Shown here: in pieces, positions 39,372 to 48,330 of the stretch
How the letters are laid out: each line of letters opens with the position of its first letter
How positions within the stretch are numbered: position 1 is the first letter of the stretch
NCBI RefSeq assembly: GCF_001641125.1
Contig: NZ_LWLP01000001.1
Location: 1,003,835 to 1,067,834 of the forward strand
From: Arthrobacter sp. OY3WO11
Lineage (GTDB): Bacteria > Actinomycetota > Actinomycetes > Actinomycetales > Micrococcaceae
Reading direction: 5' to 3'
DNA: 64,000 bases
The notes under the pieces: generated by a model
What the model was told of the DNA's origin: nothing
Seen by the model: the letters and a program-made list of their open reading frames with translations, nothing else
Database searches by the model: none
Position numbers and translations under genes: made by a program

Positions 39372-39659
39372 TCAGCTGAACCGCTGGGTATTGCCCTGCT
39401 CCGCCTGCGCGTACGTGGCTGCTGCTGAGGCAAGCGCCGTGTTGATGGATGCCAGTGAGGCCTCCACCCTTCCCTGCGTAATAGTCCATTCCGTAATCAG
39501 TGACTGGAAGTTCGTGGCGGCGGAGCCCCGCCAGGAACCCTGGAGTTCGTCCAGTCCGCGTTTCATGGCCTGCACGTCGGCGCTGATTCTGTCCATGGTG
39601 GCCTGGACGGTGGCGGACTTCAGCTGGAGGAGTTCGGTATCGACGGAGATAATGCTCAT
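39372..39659 (-). CDS. WXG100-family (EsxA-like) protein
   Basis: A 95-residue helical hairpin protein with the WXG turn at W43-R44-G45 (LQGSWRGSAATNF) between two amphipathic helices. This is the size and layout of type VII secretion substrates. GAAAGG lies about 6 nt before the ATG at 39659. The longer open frame upstream is the opposite strand of the histidine kinase gene and is not coding. No EccC ATPase, partner WXG100 gene or toxin gene is nearby, so it is an orphan in this window. Confidence 0.88.
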   Translation of the reverse strand: MSIISVDTELLQLKSATVQATMDRISADVQAMKRGLDELQGSWRGSAATNFQSLITEWTITQGRVEASLASINTALASAAATYAQAEQGNTQRFS

Positions 39660-39765
39660 GGTGGGGCCTTTCGCTGTGCGGCATCTTGCGCCTGCGGGCC
39701 CGGCCGGTCCGGCCCCTTGCCCTCGAGCATAGGGAAACCGCTCCGGACGCTGCCACTGCAAGCGG

Positions 39766-41274
39766 CTATATGTGCATAACCTCGCCGCCGCTGCCCTCAT
39801 TCTGTTCCACACGGTTCTTTTCCACGCGAATACCGGCATCCGGGACGTCGTCACGCTGCGGAAGGCTGACCACGAGGGTGGCGCCGCCGCCGTCGGTCTT
39901 TTCAACCCGGACGCTGCCGCCGTGGGATCCCACGATCGCAGCAACAATGGCGAGTCCCAGCCCGCTGCCTCCCGTTTCCCGCGTCCTGGACGTGTCTGCC
40001 CGGTAGAACCGTTCGAAGACCTTGGACGCGTCTTCTTCCGAGATGCCCGGCCCGTGGTCGCGAACTTCGATAACGGAGCGCAGCTTCCCGTCTTCCGCCG
40101 CCCGGACGCCCACCGCCAGCTCGATGGGGCTGCCGTCCGGGGTGTAACGCAGGGCGTTGCCCACGAGGTTGCCAACTACCTGGCGGAGCTTGGCTTCGTC
40201 GCCCAGGGCAGGGGCGGGGGTGGCGGGGCCGCCGTCGAGGCCTGTCAGCGAAATCACGCGGGAGCGGTCGCTGGCCTGGGTGTCCACCACGGCGTCATGC
40301 GCAATAAGCTGGAGGTCCACGGGCTTTTGCTGCAGCGGCCGCTGCTCATCAAGGCGGGCCAGCAGCAGCAGGTCCTCCACCATCGAACCCATGCGCTTGG
40401 CTTCGCTTTCGATCCTTCCCATGGCTGTGGACACGTCTTCCTCCGTAGCCAGCGCGCCGTGCCGGTACAGCTCGGAGAACCCCCGGATGGTCACAAGCGG
40501 GGTGCGCAGCTCATGAGAGGCGTCGGCCGCGAACCGCCGCATCCTCGCCTCCGATGCGGTGCGGGCCGCGAAGGCTGTTTCGATATGGGCGAGCATGGCG
40601 TTCAACGACCTGCTCAACCGCCCGAGCTCGGTGCCGGGGTTTTCGACCTCCACGCGGCGGGAGAGATCGCCGGCGGCGATGGCGGCCGCCGTCTTTTCCA
40701 CCCGGGCCAGAGGCCGGAAGGAGCGGGAGACGGTCCAGCTTGCAATGAGGGACGCGAGCAGCAGGGTCAGCAGCCCCACCCCCGTCACCACCAGGGTGGC
40801 GTGCTTAAGGACGTCGTCGACGCTCCGCAGGGGCAGCCCTATGGCCACCACCGCTGTGGTTTGGCCGTTTTGGACGGCTACAGCGACCACCCGCCAGTTC
40901 TCGCCGTCCGTGCCCCGCACCTGGTACGGGACCGTCCCGCGAGCCTGGGCCTGCTCTACGGTGATGGAGCTGATGTCCGGGCGGTTATCCGGATCGCCAC
41001 CGAACGGATAGGGCTCCTCGCCGGGGGCGAAGAGAATCAATGAATAGTCCGTGGGGACCATCGGGTTCGTGGGAGCCTGCAGCGGGGTGAAGGAGCGCTG
41101 TTTCCGGGCAAGGTCCACAGCTGCATACAGCTTGTCGTCCACTTGCCCTTGCAGGTAACTGTGCAGCAGGGCCAGTGTTCCAGCCCCGGTCACTGTCAGG
41201 GCAACTATCAGCAGCGCCATGATCATGGCCACGAGCTGCGTCCTCAGGGACGCCGACTTCCATCGCTGCAGCAA
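39766..41274 (-). CDS. Sensor histidine kinase (HAMP, HisKA type)
   Basis: A membrane sensor of 502 residues. The first helix is about 13-37, an extracellular sensing region of about 120 residues follows, and the second helix is about 158-182. A HAMP linker comes next. The phospho-acceptor is H254 in SHELRTPL, with N box NLVGNALRYTP, G1 DHGPGI and G2 GGSGLGLAIVAAIV. The C-terminus ends in a charged tail. It follows its response regulator by 2 nt, so the two are co-translated. The signal is unknown. Resemblance to TcrY/CseC-type kinases is an inference. Confidence 0.93.
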   Translation of the reverse strand: MLQRWKSASLRTQLVAMIMALLIVALTVTGAGTLALLHSYLQGQVDDKLYAAVDLARKQRSFTPLQAPTNPMVPTDYSLILFAPGEEPYPFGGDPDNRPDISSITVEQAQARGTVPYQVRGTDGENWRVVAVAVQNGQTTAVVAIGLPLRSVDDVLKHATLVVTGVGLLTLLLASLIASWTVSRSFRPLARVEKTAAAIAAGDLSRRVEVENPGTELGRLSRSLNAMLAHIETAFAARTASEARMRRFAADASHELRTPLVTIRGFSELYRHGALATEEDVSTAMGRIESEAKRMGSMVEDLLLLARLDEQRPLQQKPVDLQLIAHDAVVDTQASDRSRVISLTGLDGGPATPAPALGDEAKLRQVVGNLVGNALRYTPDGSPIELAVGVRAAEDGKLRSVIEVRDHGPGISEEDASKVFERFYRADTSRTRETGGSGLGLAIVAAIVGSHGGSVRVEKTDGGGATLVVSLPQRDDVPDAGIRVEKNRVEQNEGSGGEVMHI

Positions 41275-41276
41275 GG

Positions 41277-41987
41277 TCAGCGCTTTTCTGCCGTTCGGAG
41301 CACGTAGCCCACGCCGCGCTTGGTCTGGATCAGTGCGGGGGCGTCGGGGTCGATGTCCACCTTCCGACGAAGGTAGGAGATGTACGACTCCACGATGGAG
41401 GCGTCACCGTTGAAGTTGTATTCCCAGACGTGGTCCAGGATCTGCGACTTGGAGAGCACCCGGTTGGGGTTGAGCATAAGGTAGCGGAGCAGCTTGAACT
41501 CGGTGGGGGAGAGCTCAATGACGGTGCCGCCGCGGCGTACTTCGTGCGCGTCGTCGTCGAGTTCCAGGTCGTCAACGCGGATCACGGCGTCGTCATCCAC
41601 CATCGGCTGCGTCCGGCGCAGGACGGCGCGGATCCGGGCCACCACCTCATCGAGGCTGAACGGTTTGGTGACGTAATCGTCCCCGCCGACGGTGAGGCCG
41701 GTGACTTTGTCCTCGGTGTCGTCCTTTGCAGTGAGGAACAGGACCGGGAAATGCTTCCCGGCGGCGCGGAGGCGGCGGGTGACGGTAAAGCCATCCATGT
41801 CAGGGAGCATGACGTCCAGCACGGCCAGGTCCGGTGTGTGGGCGTCCGCAGCAGCAAGGGCGTCACGTCCGTTTGCCGCCGAGACGACGTCGAATCCGGC
41901 AAACCGCAGCGAGGTGGAGAGCAGCTCGCGGATGTTGGGTTCGTCGTCGACAACGAGGAGCTTCGCTTCTGGGCCGTTCTTGTTCAT
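41277..41987 (-). CDS. OmpR-family response regulator
   Basis: A DNA-binding partner of the histidine kinase, 236 residues. The receiver domain has VVDDE at the start, phospho-acceptor D58 in LAVLDVMLPDMDGF, and conserved T/K positions in LFLTAKDD and YVTKPF. The C-terminal winged helix shows ELSPTEFKLLRYLMLNPNRV and SYISYLRRKVD. A GGGAG precedes the ATG, within a duplicated 11-bp sequence. The start codon itself lies in one copy. Confidence 0.94.
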   Translation of the reverse strand: MNKNGPEAKLLVVDDEPNIRELLSTSLRFAGFDVVSAANGRDALAAADAHTPDLAVLDVMLPDMDGFTVTRRLRAAGKHFPVLFLTAKDDTEDKVTGLTVGGDDYVTKPFSLDEVVARIRAVLRRTQPMVDDDAVIRVDDLELDDDAHEVRRGGTVIELSPTEFKLLRYLMLNPNRVLSKSQILDHVWEYNFNGDASIVESYISYLRRKVDIDPDAPALIQTKRGVGYVLRTAEKR

Positions 41988-42016
41988 GCTCCCATCATGC
42001 TCCCAGACTCTGGGAG
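41985..42016. promoter_or_regulatory. 11-bp direct repeats and inverted repeat at the regulator start
   Basis: CATGCTCCCA occurs at 41985-41994 and 41996-42005, an 11-bp period as favoured by OmpR/PhoB-type regulators. The inverted repeat CTCCCAG-ACT-CTGGGAG (42000-42016) overlaps the second copy. The first copy contains the regulator's start codon. Autoregulation is possible, but the repeats also duplicate the GGGAG ribosome site. Confidence 0.45.
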
Positions 42017-42058
42017 TTGTCTGGATATTTGTTGGAAGACAGGTGGGGATGTGGGTGC

Positions 42059-42559
42059 CTACCAGCCCATGGTCCCGGGTTCGCCCTTGAACGGGCCAGA
42101 CACGCGGTCAGTGATCCAGCCGCCGTAGAAGCCCCCCGCCTGCGGACGGACACGCTCGCCGTCCACTTCGCAGTAGTCCATCCTGCCCGGGTACACGGCC
42201 ACGCGGTCAGCCAGGGCCTCGTACCCCTTGGCCGGCTCCGGATAGAACCACGCTGCTGCTTCAGCCACCGTCCCGCCGCCGTGAACAGTGAGGTACTGCG
42301 CTGAGCCTTTGAACTCACAGAAGCTGCTTCCGGGGGCCGGTTCCAAGGCCCCTGGCCGGAACGCTGACCGGGGCAGGTAGTAAACCGGCGGGTGGCTGGT
42401 TTCGAGAACCCTGAGCGAGTCAACTGTGTCCAGGATCAGCTCGCCGCCCAGCACGATCCGGATCCGTTCGGTGCCCGGCTCAACGCGTGGGGGCCGGGGG
42501 TAGTCCCACACGGATTCCTGTCCGGAGCGGGGGATGGCGGGGGTAACTTTTCGGCGCAT
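42059..42559 (-). CDS. DUF427 domain protein
   Basis: A 166-residue protein with one DUF427 beta-fold: RIVLGGELILDTVDSLRVLE, HPPVYYLPRSAF, FCEFKGSAQYLTV and AVYPGRMDYCEVDGERV. The family is common in actinobacteria and cyanobacteria and its function is unclear. The start at 42559 (MRRKVTPAI) is directly preceded by GGAGGC. An in-frame ATG at 42760 would add an unconserved basic stretch. It is on the same strand as the two-component genes, upstream of them by 71 nt. Confidence 0.86.
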   Translation of the reverse strand: MRRKVTPAIPRSGQESVWDYPRPPRVEPGTERIRIVLGGELILDTVDSLRVLETSHPPVYYLPRSAFRPGALEPAPGSSFCEFKGSAQYLTVHGGGTVAEAAAWFYPEPAKGYEALADRVAVYPGRMDYCEVDGERVRPQAGGFYGGWITDRVSGPFKGEPGTMGW

Positions 42560-42778
42560 GCCTCCAGTGTGCAGGACGGGAACCCAAACCGGAGTGAGAA
42601 CGTTCCGGGCTTCACGCCTTCCGCCGGGTGCAGCACGGGAATACAGTGATGGTGCCGGGCCCGGTTCCGTCCCGAATCCGGCATCGCAGGGCCCCTCCCG
42701 GCGCCCGCAGACCCGCGCTTGGCTGCTCCACATTATGTTCTTCAATGATTTCCGGCCCAATGAAGGGGATAGACCATC

Positions 42779-43036
42779 ATGACTGACCTGAGTGCATCCG
42801 AAAACACCGCATCCAACGAACGCAGTATCCGGGACTGGGCGGACCTGGCGGAGGAAATGTGGTCATATCTCACCGGCAAGGGTGCCGCGATCAACTACCA
42901 GTTCGTGGATATGACCATCGAAGTGCCGCGTGACATTGGCCCTGATGCTCCCCGGGCCACCTGGAAGCTGAACGGCAGCCTGCGTGTCACCACCAGCGAC
43001 AAGGATGCTGCCGGCTCCGATCTGAACCGTGGCTGA
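42779..43036 (+). CDS. Hypothetical protein (85 aa) upstream of the FHA gene
   Basis: A small acidic protein that I do not recognise. The segment IRDWADLAEEMWSYLTGKGA is helical, followed by predicted strands INYQFVDMTIEVPRD and TWKLNGSLRVTTSD. AAGGGG lies 11 nt before the ATG. Codon use is genome-like. It is 5 nt from the FHA-domain gene, so the two form an operon. The alternation of polar and hydrophobic residues in the second half resembles the N-terminal part of that FHA protein, so they may interact or share a fold. Confidence 0.72.
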   Translation: MTDLSASENTASNERSIRDWADLAEEMWSYLTGKGAAINYQFVDMTIEVPRDIGPDAPRATWKLNGSLRVTTSDKDAAGSDLNRG

Positions 43037-43041
43037 CGGAT

Positions 43042-43911
43042 ATGGCTGACTACCGCCTGGACGTGGATCTGGACTTTTCGTATACAGATGAGTCCGGATC
43101 GGTTACGAGGGGGAGTGCCCGGTCCTCGGGCACGGACGTCACAGTATCCATGGACAGCCTGGCACCCCTGGGAGGCGGCGGCATCCCGTCACTGGAGGAC
43201 ATCAAGCCACTGGCGGAGATGCTGGCCGGTAAAGGACTCAGTGTCACCCTCTCCGGTCCGGACGGAAGTATCGTCAGCCTGGGGGCGGTGAACAGCCCCG
43301 CCTCGCAGCGCCTGGTGACGCGCTCGCCCCACATCAAGCTGGGAAAGCTGGGAGCGCTCGTGCCCATGGTCAGGCAGGGCCGGCGCAAGTCGGCAGGCGT
43401 TCCGCTGCTGCCGCCGTCCACTCCGTTGCCGCTGCTCCCCACCGTCCGGCGGAAGATCAGCCGCCGGATCACCACCACGCACTACACCCGGGGCAGCGGC
43501 CGGCCACGGCTGATCTTCGTGCAGGATGCAGCCTCATGGACCGGACAGATTCCCAGGGAGGTGACGCTTGCAGGGGAGAAGACCACGATCGGAAGCGACC
43601 CGGGCTGCGACATCCTCCTGGAGGGGCTGGAAGGGCTCCACGCCGAAATCAGGCATGATGAGCTGGATGAGTACGTCCTGGTTCCGCATGGGACTGTCAG
43701 CGGCAGCGTGGCGCAGGGTGGCCCTTCCGTGCTCCGTACCGGCGCCAGGATACAGATGGGGCAGTGGTGCCTCGCCTTCTTCCGGGAAGAATTCGCCGAC
43801 CACGGGCGCCCTTACGGCGGCCGCAGCGGTGGAGAACTGGCTTACGAGCGCCCGCAGTTCGATCCGCGGACCGGAACCATGGAAAGGGACAGTTCGCGCG
43901 GCGTTACCTGA
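43042..43911 (+). CDS. FHA-domain protein with unknown N-terminal domain
   Basis: A 289-residue protein. Residues 175-255 look like a forkhead-associated domain that binds phosphothreonine: TIGSDPGCDILLEGLEGLHA then EIRHDELDEYVLVPHG and RTGARIQMGQW. The Arg-Ser-His signature is only partly kept: the usual GR is GS here, while LHAEIRH matches. Residues 1-110 form an unassigned domain (YRLDVDLDFSYTDESGSVTR, then a Gly-rich loop). A Pro/Arg linker joins them. The spacing to the 85-residue protein gene is 5 nt. The role may be in Ser/Thr kinase signalling, but no kinase is adjacent. Confidence 0.75.
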   Translation: MADYRLDVDLDFSYTDESGSVTRGSARSSGTDVTVSMDSLAPLGGGGIPSLEDIKPLAEMLAGKGLSVTLSGPDGSIVSLGAVNSPASQRLVTRSPHIKLGKLGALVPMVRQGRRKSAGVPLLPPSTPLPLLPTVRRKISRRITTTHYTRGSGRPRLIFVQDAASWTGQIPREVTLAGEKTTIGSDPGCDILLEGLEGLHAEIRHDELDEYVLVPHGTVSGSVAQGGPSVLRTGARIQMGQWCLAFFREEFADHGRPYGGRSGGELAYERPQFDPRTGTMERDSSRGVT

Positions 43912-43938
43912 CACTGCTCTGCCTCACGGGCAACGGTC

Positions 43939-45585
43939 CTAGTCAGCCGTTTCCACATCCTTGGCGTCCATGATCCGGTACGCGTAGCCCTGTTCCGCCA
44001 GGAACCGCTGGCGTTTGGCGGCGAAGTCCTGATCCAGGGTGTCCCGGGCCACGAGCGAGTAAAAGCGTGCCGAGCGGCCGTCCTTCTTAGGCCGCAGGAG
44101 CCTGCCCAGCCGCTGGGCTTCCTCCTGCCGTGAACCGAAGGAGCCCGACACCTGGATGGCCACCGAGGCCTCGGGAAGGTCGATGGAAAAGTTCGCCACC
44201 TTCGAGACCACCAGCGTCTGGATTTCCCCGGCACGGAAGGCGTCAAACAGTTTCTGGCGGACCTTCACCGAGGTGTCGCCCTTGATCACGGGCGCATTGA
44301 GGCGCTCGCCGAGCTCGTCCAGCTGGTCGATGTACTGGCCGATGACCAGCAGCTGTTCACCGGCATGCCGGCTGACCAGCTGTTCCACCACCTGTGTCTT
44401 GGACTCCGAGGTGGCGCAAAGCCGGTACTTGTCAGCGTCCTCAGCCATGGCGTAGGCAACCCGTTCGTCCCTGGGCAGGTCCACGCGGACTTCCACGCAG
44501 TCGGCCGGCGCGATGTAACCCTGGGACTCGATGTCCTTCCAGGGCGCGTCGTACCGTTTGGGCCCGATCAAGCTGAATACCTCGCCCTCGCGGCCGTCCT
44601 CCCGCACCAGGGTTGCCGTCAGCCCAAGGCGCCGCCGCGCCTGCAGATCCGCCGTCATCCGGAAGATCGGCGCGGGCAGGAGATGCACCTCGTCGTAGAT
44701 GATCAAACCCCAGTCGTGCCCGTCCACCAGCTCCAGGTGGGGGTAGAGGCCACCGCGCTTCATGGTGAGGACCTGGTAGGTGGCAATGGTCACCGGCCGG
44801 ACTTCCTTGACCGCTCCGGAGTACTCGCCGATCTCGTCCTCGGTCAGGGACGTGCGCTTCAGCAGTTCGTCCTTCCACTGGCGCGCGGCCACGGTGTTGG
44901 TCACCAGGATCAGGGTGGTGGTGGAGCCGGTCGCCATGGCCGCTGCCCCCACCAGCGTCTTTCCGGCGCCGCAGGGCAGCACCACCACGCCGCTGCCGCC
45001 GGACCAGAAGTTGTCGCTCGCCATTTGCTGGTAGGGCCTCAGCTTCCAGCCGTCCTCGTTGAGCGCGATCAGGTGCGGTGTGCCGTCCACGTAGCCCGCC
45101 AGGTCTTCCGCCGGCCAGCCGATCTTCAGCAGCAGCTGTTTGAGCTGTCCCCGCTGGGAGGCGTGCACCACCACTGTTTCGCCATCAATCCTTGGCCCGA
45201 GCAGGGGCTGGATCTTTTTGGCCCGGATTACTTCCTCCAGTACCGGATAGTCATCGGTCCGCATGACCAGCCCGTGCTGGGGGTCCTTCTCCAGGCGCAG
45301 CCGTCCGTACCGTGACATGGTTTCTTCGACATCGATCAGCAGCGAATGAGGCACAGGAAAGCGCGAGTACTTCAGCAAGGTATCCAGCACCTTCTCCGCA
45401 TCCAGTCCGGCTGCGCGGGCGTTCCAGAGCCCCAGCGGCGTCAGCCGGTAACTGTGCATGTGCTCCGGCGCCCGCTCAAGCTCCGCGAAAGGGGCAATGG
45501 CATGGCGGGCTTCAGTTGCCAGCTCATGGTCCACTTCAAGCAAAATGGTCTTGTCGCTTTGGACGATCAAAGGTCCGTCGTTCAC
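43939..45585 (-). CDS. XPB/Ssl2-like DNA repair helicase
   Basis: An ATP-dependent DNA helicase of superfamily 2, a bacterial relative of eukaryotic XPB. The 548-residue protein has an N-terminal damage-recognition-like region, Walker A LPCGAGKT (about 203-210), the DEVH box (about 298-301) and motif III TATLVRED. The second RecA fold has LVVSKVANFSIDLPEASVAI and the arginine-finger region QEEAQRLGRLLRPK. Its GTG start overlaps the stop of the upstream gene by 4 nt (GTGA). This coupling to an 834-residue partner matches the mycobacterial gene order as I recall it. Confidence 0.93.
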   Translation of the reverse strand: MNDGPLIVQSDKTILLEVDHELATEARHAIAPFAELERAPEHMHSYRLTPLGLWNARAAGLDAEKVLDTLLKYSRFPVPHSLLIDVEETMSRYGRLRLEKDPQHGLVMRTDDYPVLEEVIRAKKIQPLLGPRIDGETVVVHASQRGQLKQLLLKIGWPAEDLAGYVDGTPHLIALNEDGWKLRPYQQMASDNFWSGGSGVVVLPCGAGKTLVGAAAMATGSTTTLILVTNTVAARQWKDELLKRTSLTEDEIGEYSGAVKEVRPVTIATYQVLTMKRGGLYPHLELVDGHDWGLIIYDEVHLLPAPIFRMTADLQARRRLGLTATLVREDGREGEVFSLIGPKRYDAPWKDIESQGYIAPADCVEVRVDLPRDERVAYAMAEDADKYRLCATSESKTQVVEQLVSRHAGEQLLVIGQYIDQLDELGERLNAPVIKGDTSVKVRQKLFDAFRAGEIQTLVVSKVANFSIDLPEASVAIQVSGSFGSRQEEAQRLGRLLRPKKDGRSARFYSLVARDTLDQDFAAKRQRFLAEQGYAYRIMDAKDVETAD

Positions 45586-48086
45586 GCCGGGAAGTCCTTC
45601 ACTGGCGCAGTTTCCCCTGCAGCCTCAATGTCGATGATGCGGTGGATGGACAGCACGCGTTCTGTTTCCCTGGCGGGATCAAATACCCGGACGCGTCCGC
45701 CGCTTACAGAGAGCGGAACAACCGTTTCCAGGTTGGCATTCCCCAGGCCGTCCACCACATTCATGCTGATCCGCTGCTTGAGCCTGATGGCGCGCTGCAG
45801 GGCCTCAAGCCCCAGCTGCGTTCCCGTTTCTCCGGCGTGGTCTCCGGAACCACCGCGGTGTCCGACGGCGGCGCCCCCCTGGCGCAGGACCGCGAGCTGG
45901 GCCTCCACCTCCTCCGTCCCGGGCGCCATCCGCGGTGCGGTGTACACCGGGCGGTGGGCGTCCTGGGCGGCCTGGGTTCCGCGGAGCCGGACCACGGGCT
46001 CATCCGCGCCGTCCACAGCCGGGGAGAGGCCCAGGGTGCGGAGAACCTGTGCGGTTTCCCGCGGTGGCGCGGAGGAAACCAGGACAGTTGGGGCAATCTT
46101 CTCCAGCTTCAGGTGGGCTGCCTTCGGCCCGGACAAAAGCTCCAGCAGGGCGTCCTCGTCCTCGCTGTGGACGAAGCTTGCCGCCGGCCCCACCCGCAGC
46201 CTTCCATGCCGCAGGGCGGTGTCCTCCACGAGGTATTGGAGAGGCTGGGGCACCGCGGTGGCGGAGTGCTCGCGCAGGAACTCCAGGATGCCGGCAGCGT
46301 CGTACCCCGTGTCCAGGGCCCGCTTGATGGAGCCTTCCGAGAAGCGGTAGATGGTGGCCGGCCCCTGGCCCTCGGCGTCAGCCATCACCAGCAGTTTTTC
46401 GGTCAGCCCGGGGGCGAGGTACCCGGGGGCGACGGCTGTGAGGTCTGCCTGGAGCAGGACATGGCTCAAAGCTGCCGGCAGGTGCTCGCCCAGGATGGCA
46501 AGGGCGGCCTCAGGGTTGTCTTCCGCCAGCGCGCTGCCCAACTGGCTGAGGGCGCCGGACCCCACCAGGCCCAGGAGTTCAGCTTCGGCGAGCACGCCGC
46601 GGATCATCGAGCTGAAGCGCCGTGCCATCCGCGGCTGGGCCCATTCGGCGCGCTGGAGAACTGCTGCCGCGTCGAGCACCGGCGCGGTGCCGTCCGCCGG
46701 GCCTGCCTCCACCGTCAGTTCGTGCAAAATTTCAAGGATGCGTTTGCGGACCAGGGGAGCGTCAGGCCGTTGGGCTTCCGCTGACAACGCGATGATGGTG
46801 CTTCCGGAGGCTGAACGGTGCCCCGCCGGCACGCCGCGCGCCCCGTTGATGGGCTGGCCCACCAGGGACGGCACGCGCTCGCTGGCCAGCCAGGCATTCA
46901 CCAGCCAGAGCCACTGTTCCTGCCGCGGCAGGATCAGCCATTCAAGCTGCGGAGGCTGGACCCAGGACGAGGAATCCACGTCCAGGCGGATCAGGCCTGC
47001 CAGTGCGGCCAGTTCCAGCAGGAGTCCCGCTTGTTGCTGGTCGATCCGCAGCAGCTCGGCCAGCCGCCTCATCTCGCGCACCCCGACGCCACCGCTGCGA
47101 AGTGTGGCCAAGGGTTGCTCCCGTACGGCATGGAGGACGTCGCCCATCAGCCGCAGCGTCTCCGATATTGCGCTGAGCGCAGCATTCCTGCGCAGGACCG
47201 CAGAGGTCCGGCCGAGCTCAGGGACGGGGGGCTGGAGGGTGAAGTCGTTGATGATCGCGCCGCCGCGAAGCGAGACCCCCACGCTGTGGGGCAGCTCCAC
47301 GTGCGCGGCGTCCAGCGGCACCAGCAATCCGCGCGCCAGCAGCCAGTCGACGGGCCCGACGTCGGACCCCTCGGTGGTGATGGAGGCCTTGCGTTGCGCC
47401 TGGGGGACCGCCCCCATTGCCCAGTTGCGGAACCTGGCGAGCAACGCCGTCGTCCGCTCCGGCGCCGTGGACAGGATGGTGTTGAGTGCCTCAGGAGAGG
47501 AGGTCCAGTGCTGCAGCGCCAGTGCGGCCTCCATGGGAGTGGTGGCATCGTGGATGGCCACGCCGCTGCGGTGCAGCTCGGAGACCAGCTGCACTACGCG
47601 CTGCGCGAAGGCTGGTTGAAGGCGGACCAGTTCCGTGTAGCTCCTGCCGAGGCCGGCGGGATAGATCCCCACCACGTCCTTCAGGGAGCCCACCGGCAGG
47701 TAGTGGCGCTGTTTGGCCGCGGAATCCGGAGTGCCGTGGGGAGGTTCGGCACGGTGTACCAGCGCCAGGTCCTGCAGGGAATGCAGGATCCGCTCAACAG
47801 CGGCCCCGGACGATCCTGGAATCATTTTGCGGAGTCCGGCCGCCGTGGCGCTGTGCCCGGTGTCCGTATTGGTGCACAGGTGGAGTGTTTCCAGGACCTG
47901 CATTTGCGGCCTGTTGAGCCGTTCCAGCGCACGCTGCACGCTGAGCCGGGCGCTGGCCCGCGCCGCGAGGGCGCTGAAGTCGGGGACGGGGGGAGAGATG
48001 AGGTCCGGCCGGGCGTCGAACAGCGCACGCAGTGAATCATCGCTGCGTGCCTCCAGTTCCTTGCTCAACGCACGAATGAGGGACAT
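45582..48086 (-). CDS. Helicase C-terminal-domain protein, XPB partner
   Basis: An 834-residue actinobacterial protein found next to XPB. It has winged-helix-like parts at the start (RALERLNRPQMQVLETLHLC) and an alanine/leucine-rich middle. A C-terminal part resembles a helicase-associated XPB/Ssl2-like N-terminal domain (IYRFSEGSIKRALDTGYDAA, ILEFLREHSATAVPQPLQYL and VEDTALRHGRLRV). No Walker motifs are present, so it is a partner rather than a motor. The ATG at 48086 (MSLIRALSKELE) is preferred to 48137. Function is inferred from the gene pair. Confidence 0.85.
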   Translation of the reverse strand: MSLIRALSKELEARSDDSLRALFDARPDLISPPVPDFSALAARASARLSVQRALERLNRPQMQVLETLHLCTNTDTGHSATAAGLRKMIPGSSGAAVERILHSLQDLALVHRAEPPHGTPDSAAKQRHYLPVGSLKDVVGIYPAGLGRSYTELVRLQPAFAQRVVQLVSELHRSGVAIHDATTPMEAALALQHWTSSPEALNTILSTAPERTTALLARFRNWAMGAVPQAQRKASITTEGSDVGPVDWLLARGLLVPLDAAHVELPHSVGVSLRGGAIINDFTLQPPVPELGRTSAVLRRNAALSAISETLRLMGDVLHAVREQPLATLRSGGVGVREMRRLAELLRIDQQQAGLLLELAALAGLIRLDVDSSSWVQPPQLEWLILPRQEQWLWLVNAWLASERVPSLVGQPINGARGVPAGHRSASGSTIIALSAEAQRPDAPLVRKRILEILHELTVEAGPADGTAPVLDAAAVLQRAEWAQPRMARRFSSMIRGVLAEAELLGLVGSGALSQLGSALAEDNPEAALAILGEHLPAALSHVLLQADLTAVAPGYLAPGLTEKLLVMADAEGQGPATIYRFSEGSIKRALDTGYDAAGILEFLREHSATAVPQPLQYLVEDTALRHGRLRVGPAASFVHSEDEDALLELLSGPKAAHLKLEKIAPTVLVSSAPPRETAQVLRTLGLSPAVDGADEPVVRLRGTQAAQDAHRPVYTAPRMAPGTEEVEAQLAVLRQGGAAVGHRGGSGDHAGETGTQLGLEALQRAIRLKQRISMNVVDGLGNANLETVVPLSVSGGRVRVFDPARETERVLSIHRIIDIEAAGETAPVKDFPA

Positions 48087-48096
48087 CAGTCCAACG

Positions 48097-48330
48097 TTAC
48101 CGCCGGTCCGGCTTTCCTGCCCGGCGCCGCCCGGCAACGCTGTCCAGAACCAGGAAAAGCATCAGGAGGAACGCGGCCGGCAGGCCGTACAGCGCCGAGT
48201 ATGTCACCCAGGCGGGGGCCACTGACCCGGCGAAGGCCAATGCCATCACGGTGCCTACTGCCACCAGGGACAGCACGGCGACAGCTGCGGCGAGGATCAT
48301 CAGGGCACGCCGGTAACGCGAGGGTGTCAT
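48097..48330 (-). CDS. Small two-helix membrane protein (77 aa)
   Basis: A short protein with two hydrophobic segments, MILAAAVAVLSLVAVGTVMA and TYSALYGLPAAFLLMLFLVL, and a basic C-terminus (AGRRRAGKPDRR). It lies 10 nt upstream of the helicase-partner gene on the same strand. The start at 48330 (MTPSRYRRA) has no clear ribosome site. A longer frame from 48477 is open but less likely. No function can be assigned. Confidence 0.68.
   Translation of the reverse strand: MTPSRYRRALMILAAAVAVLSLVAVGTVMALAFAGSVAPAWVTYSALYGLPAAFLLMLFLVLDSVAGRRRAGKPDRR

Noticed and set aside
39660..40175. N-terminal extension of the WXG100 gene
   Set aside because: It is the reverse strand of the kinase-coding region. 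The ATG at 39659 has a good site and gives the family length.
45312..46784. Long plus-strand frames opposite the XPB pair
   Set aside because: They oppose two well-supported genes and show no conserved motif.
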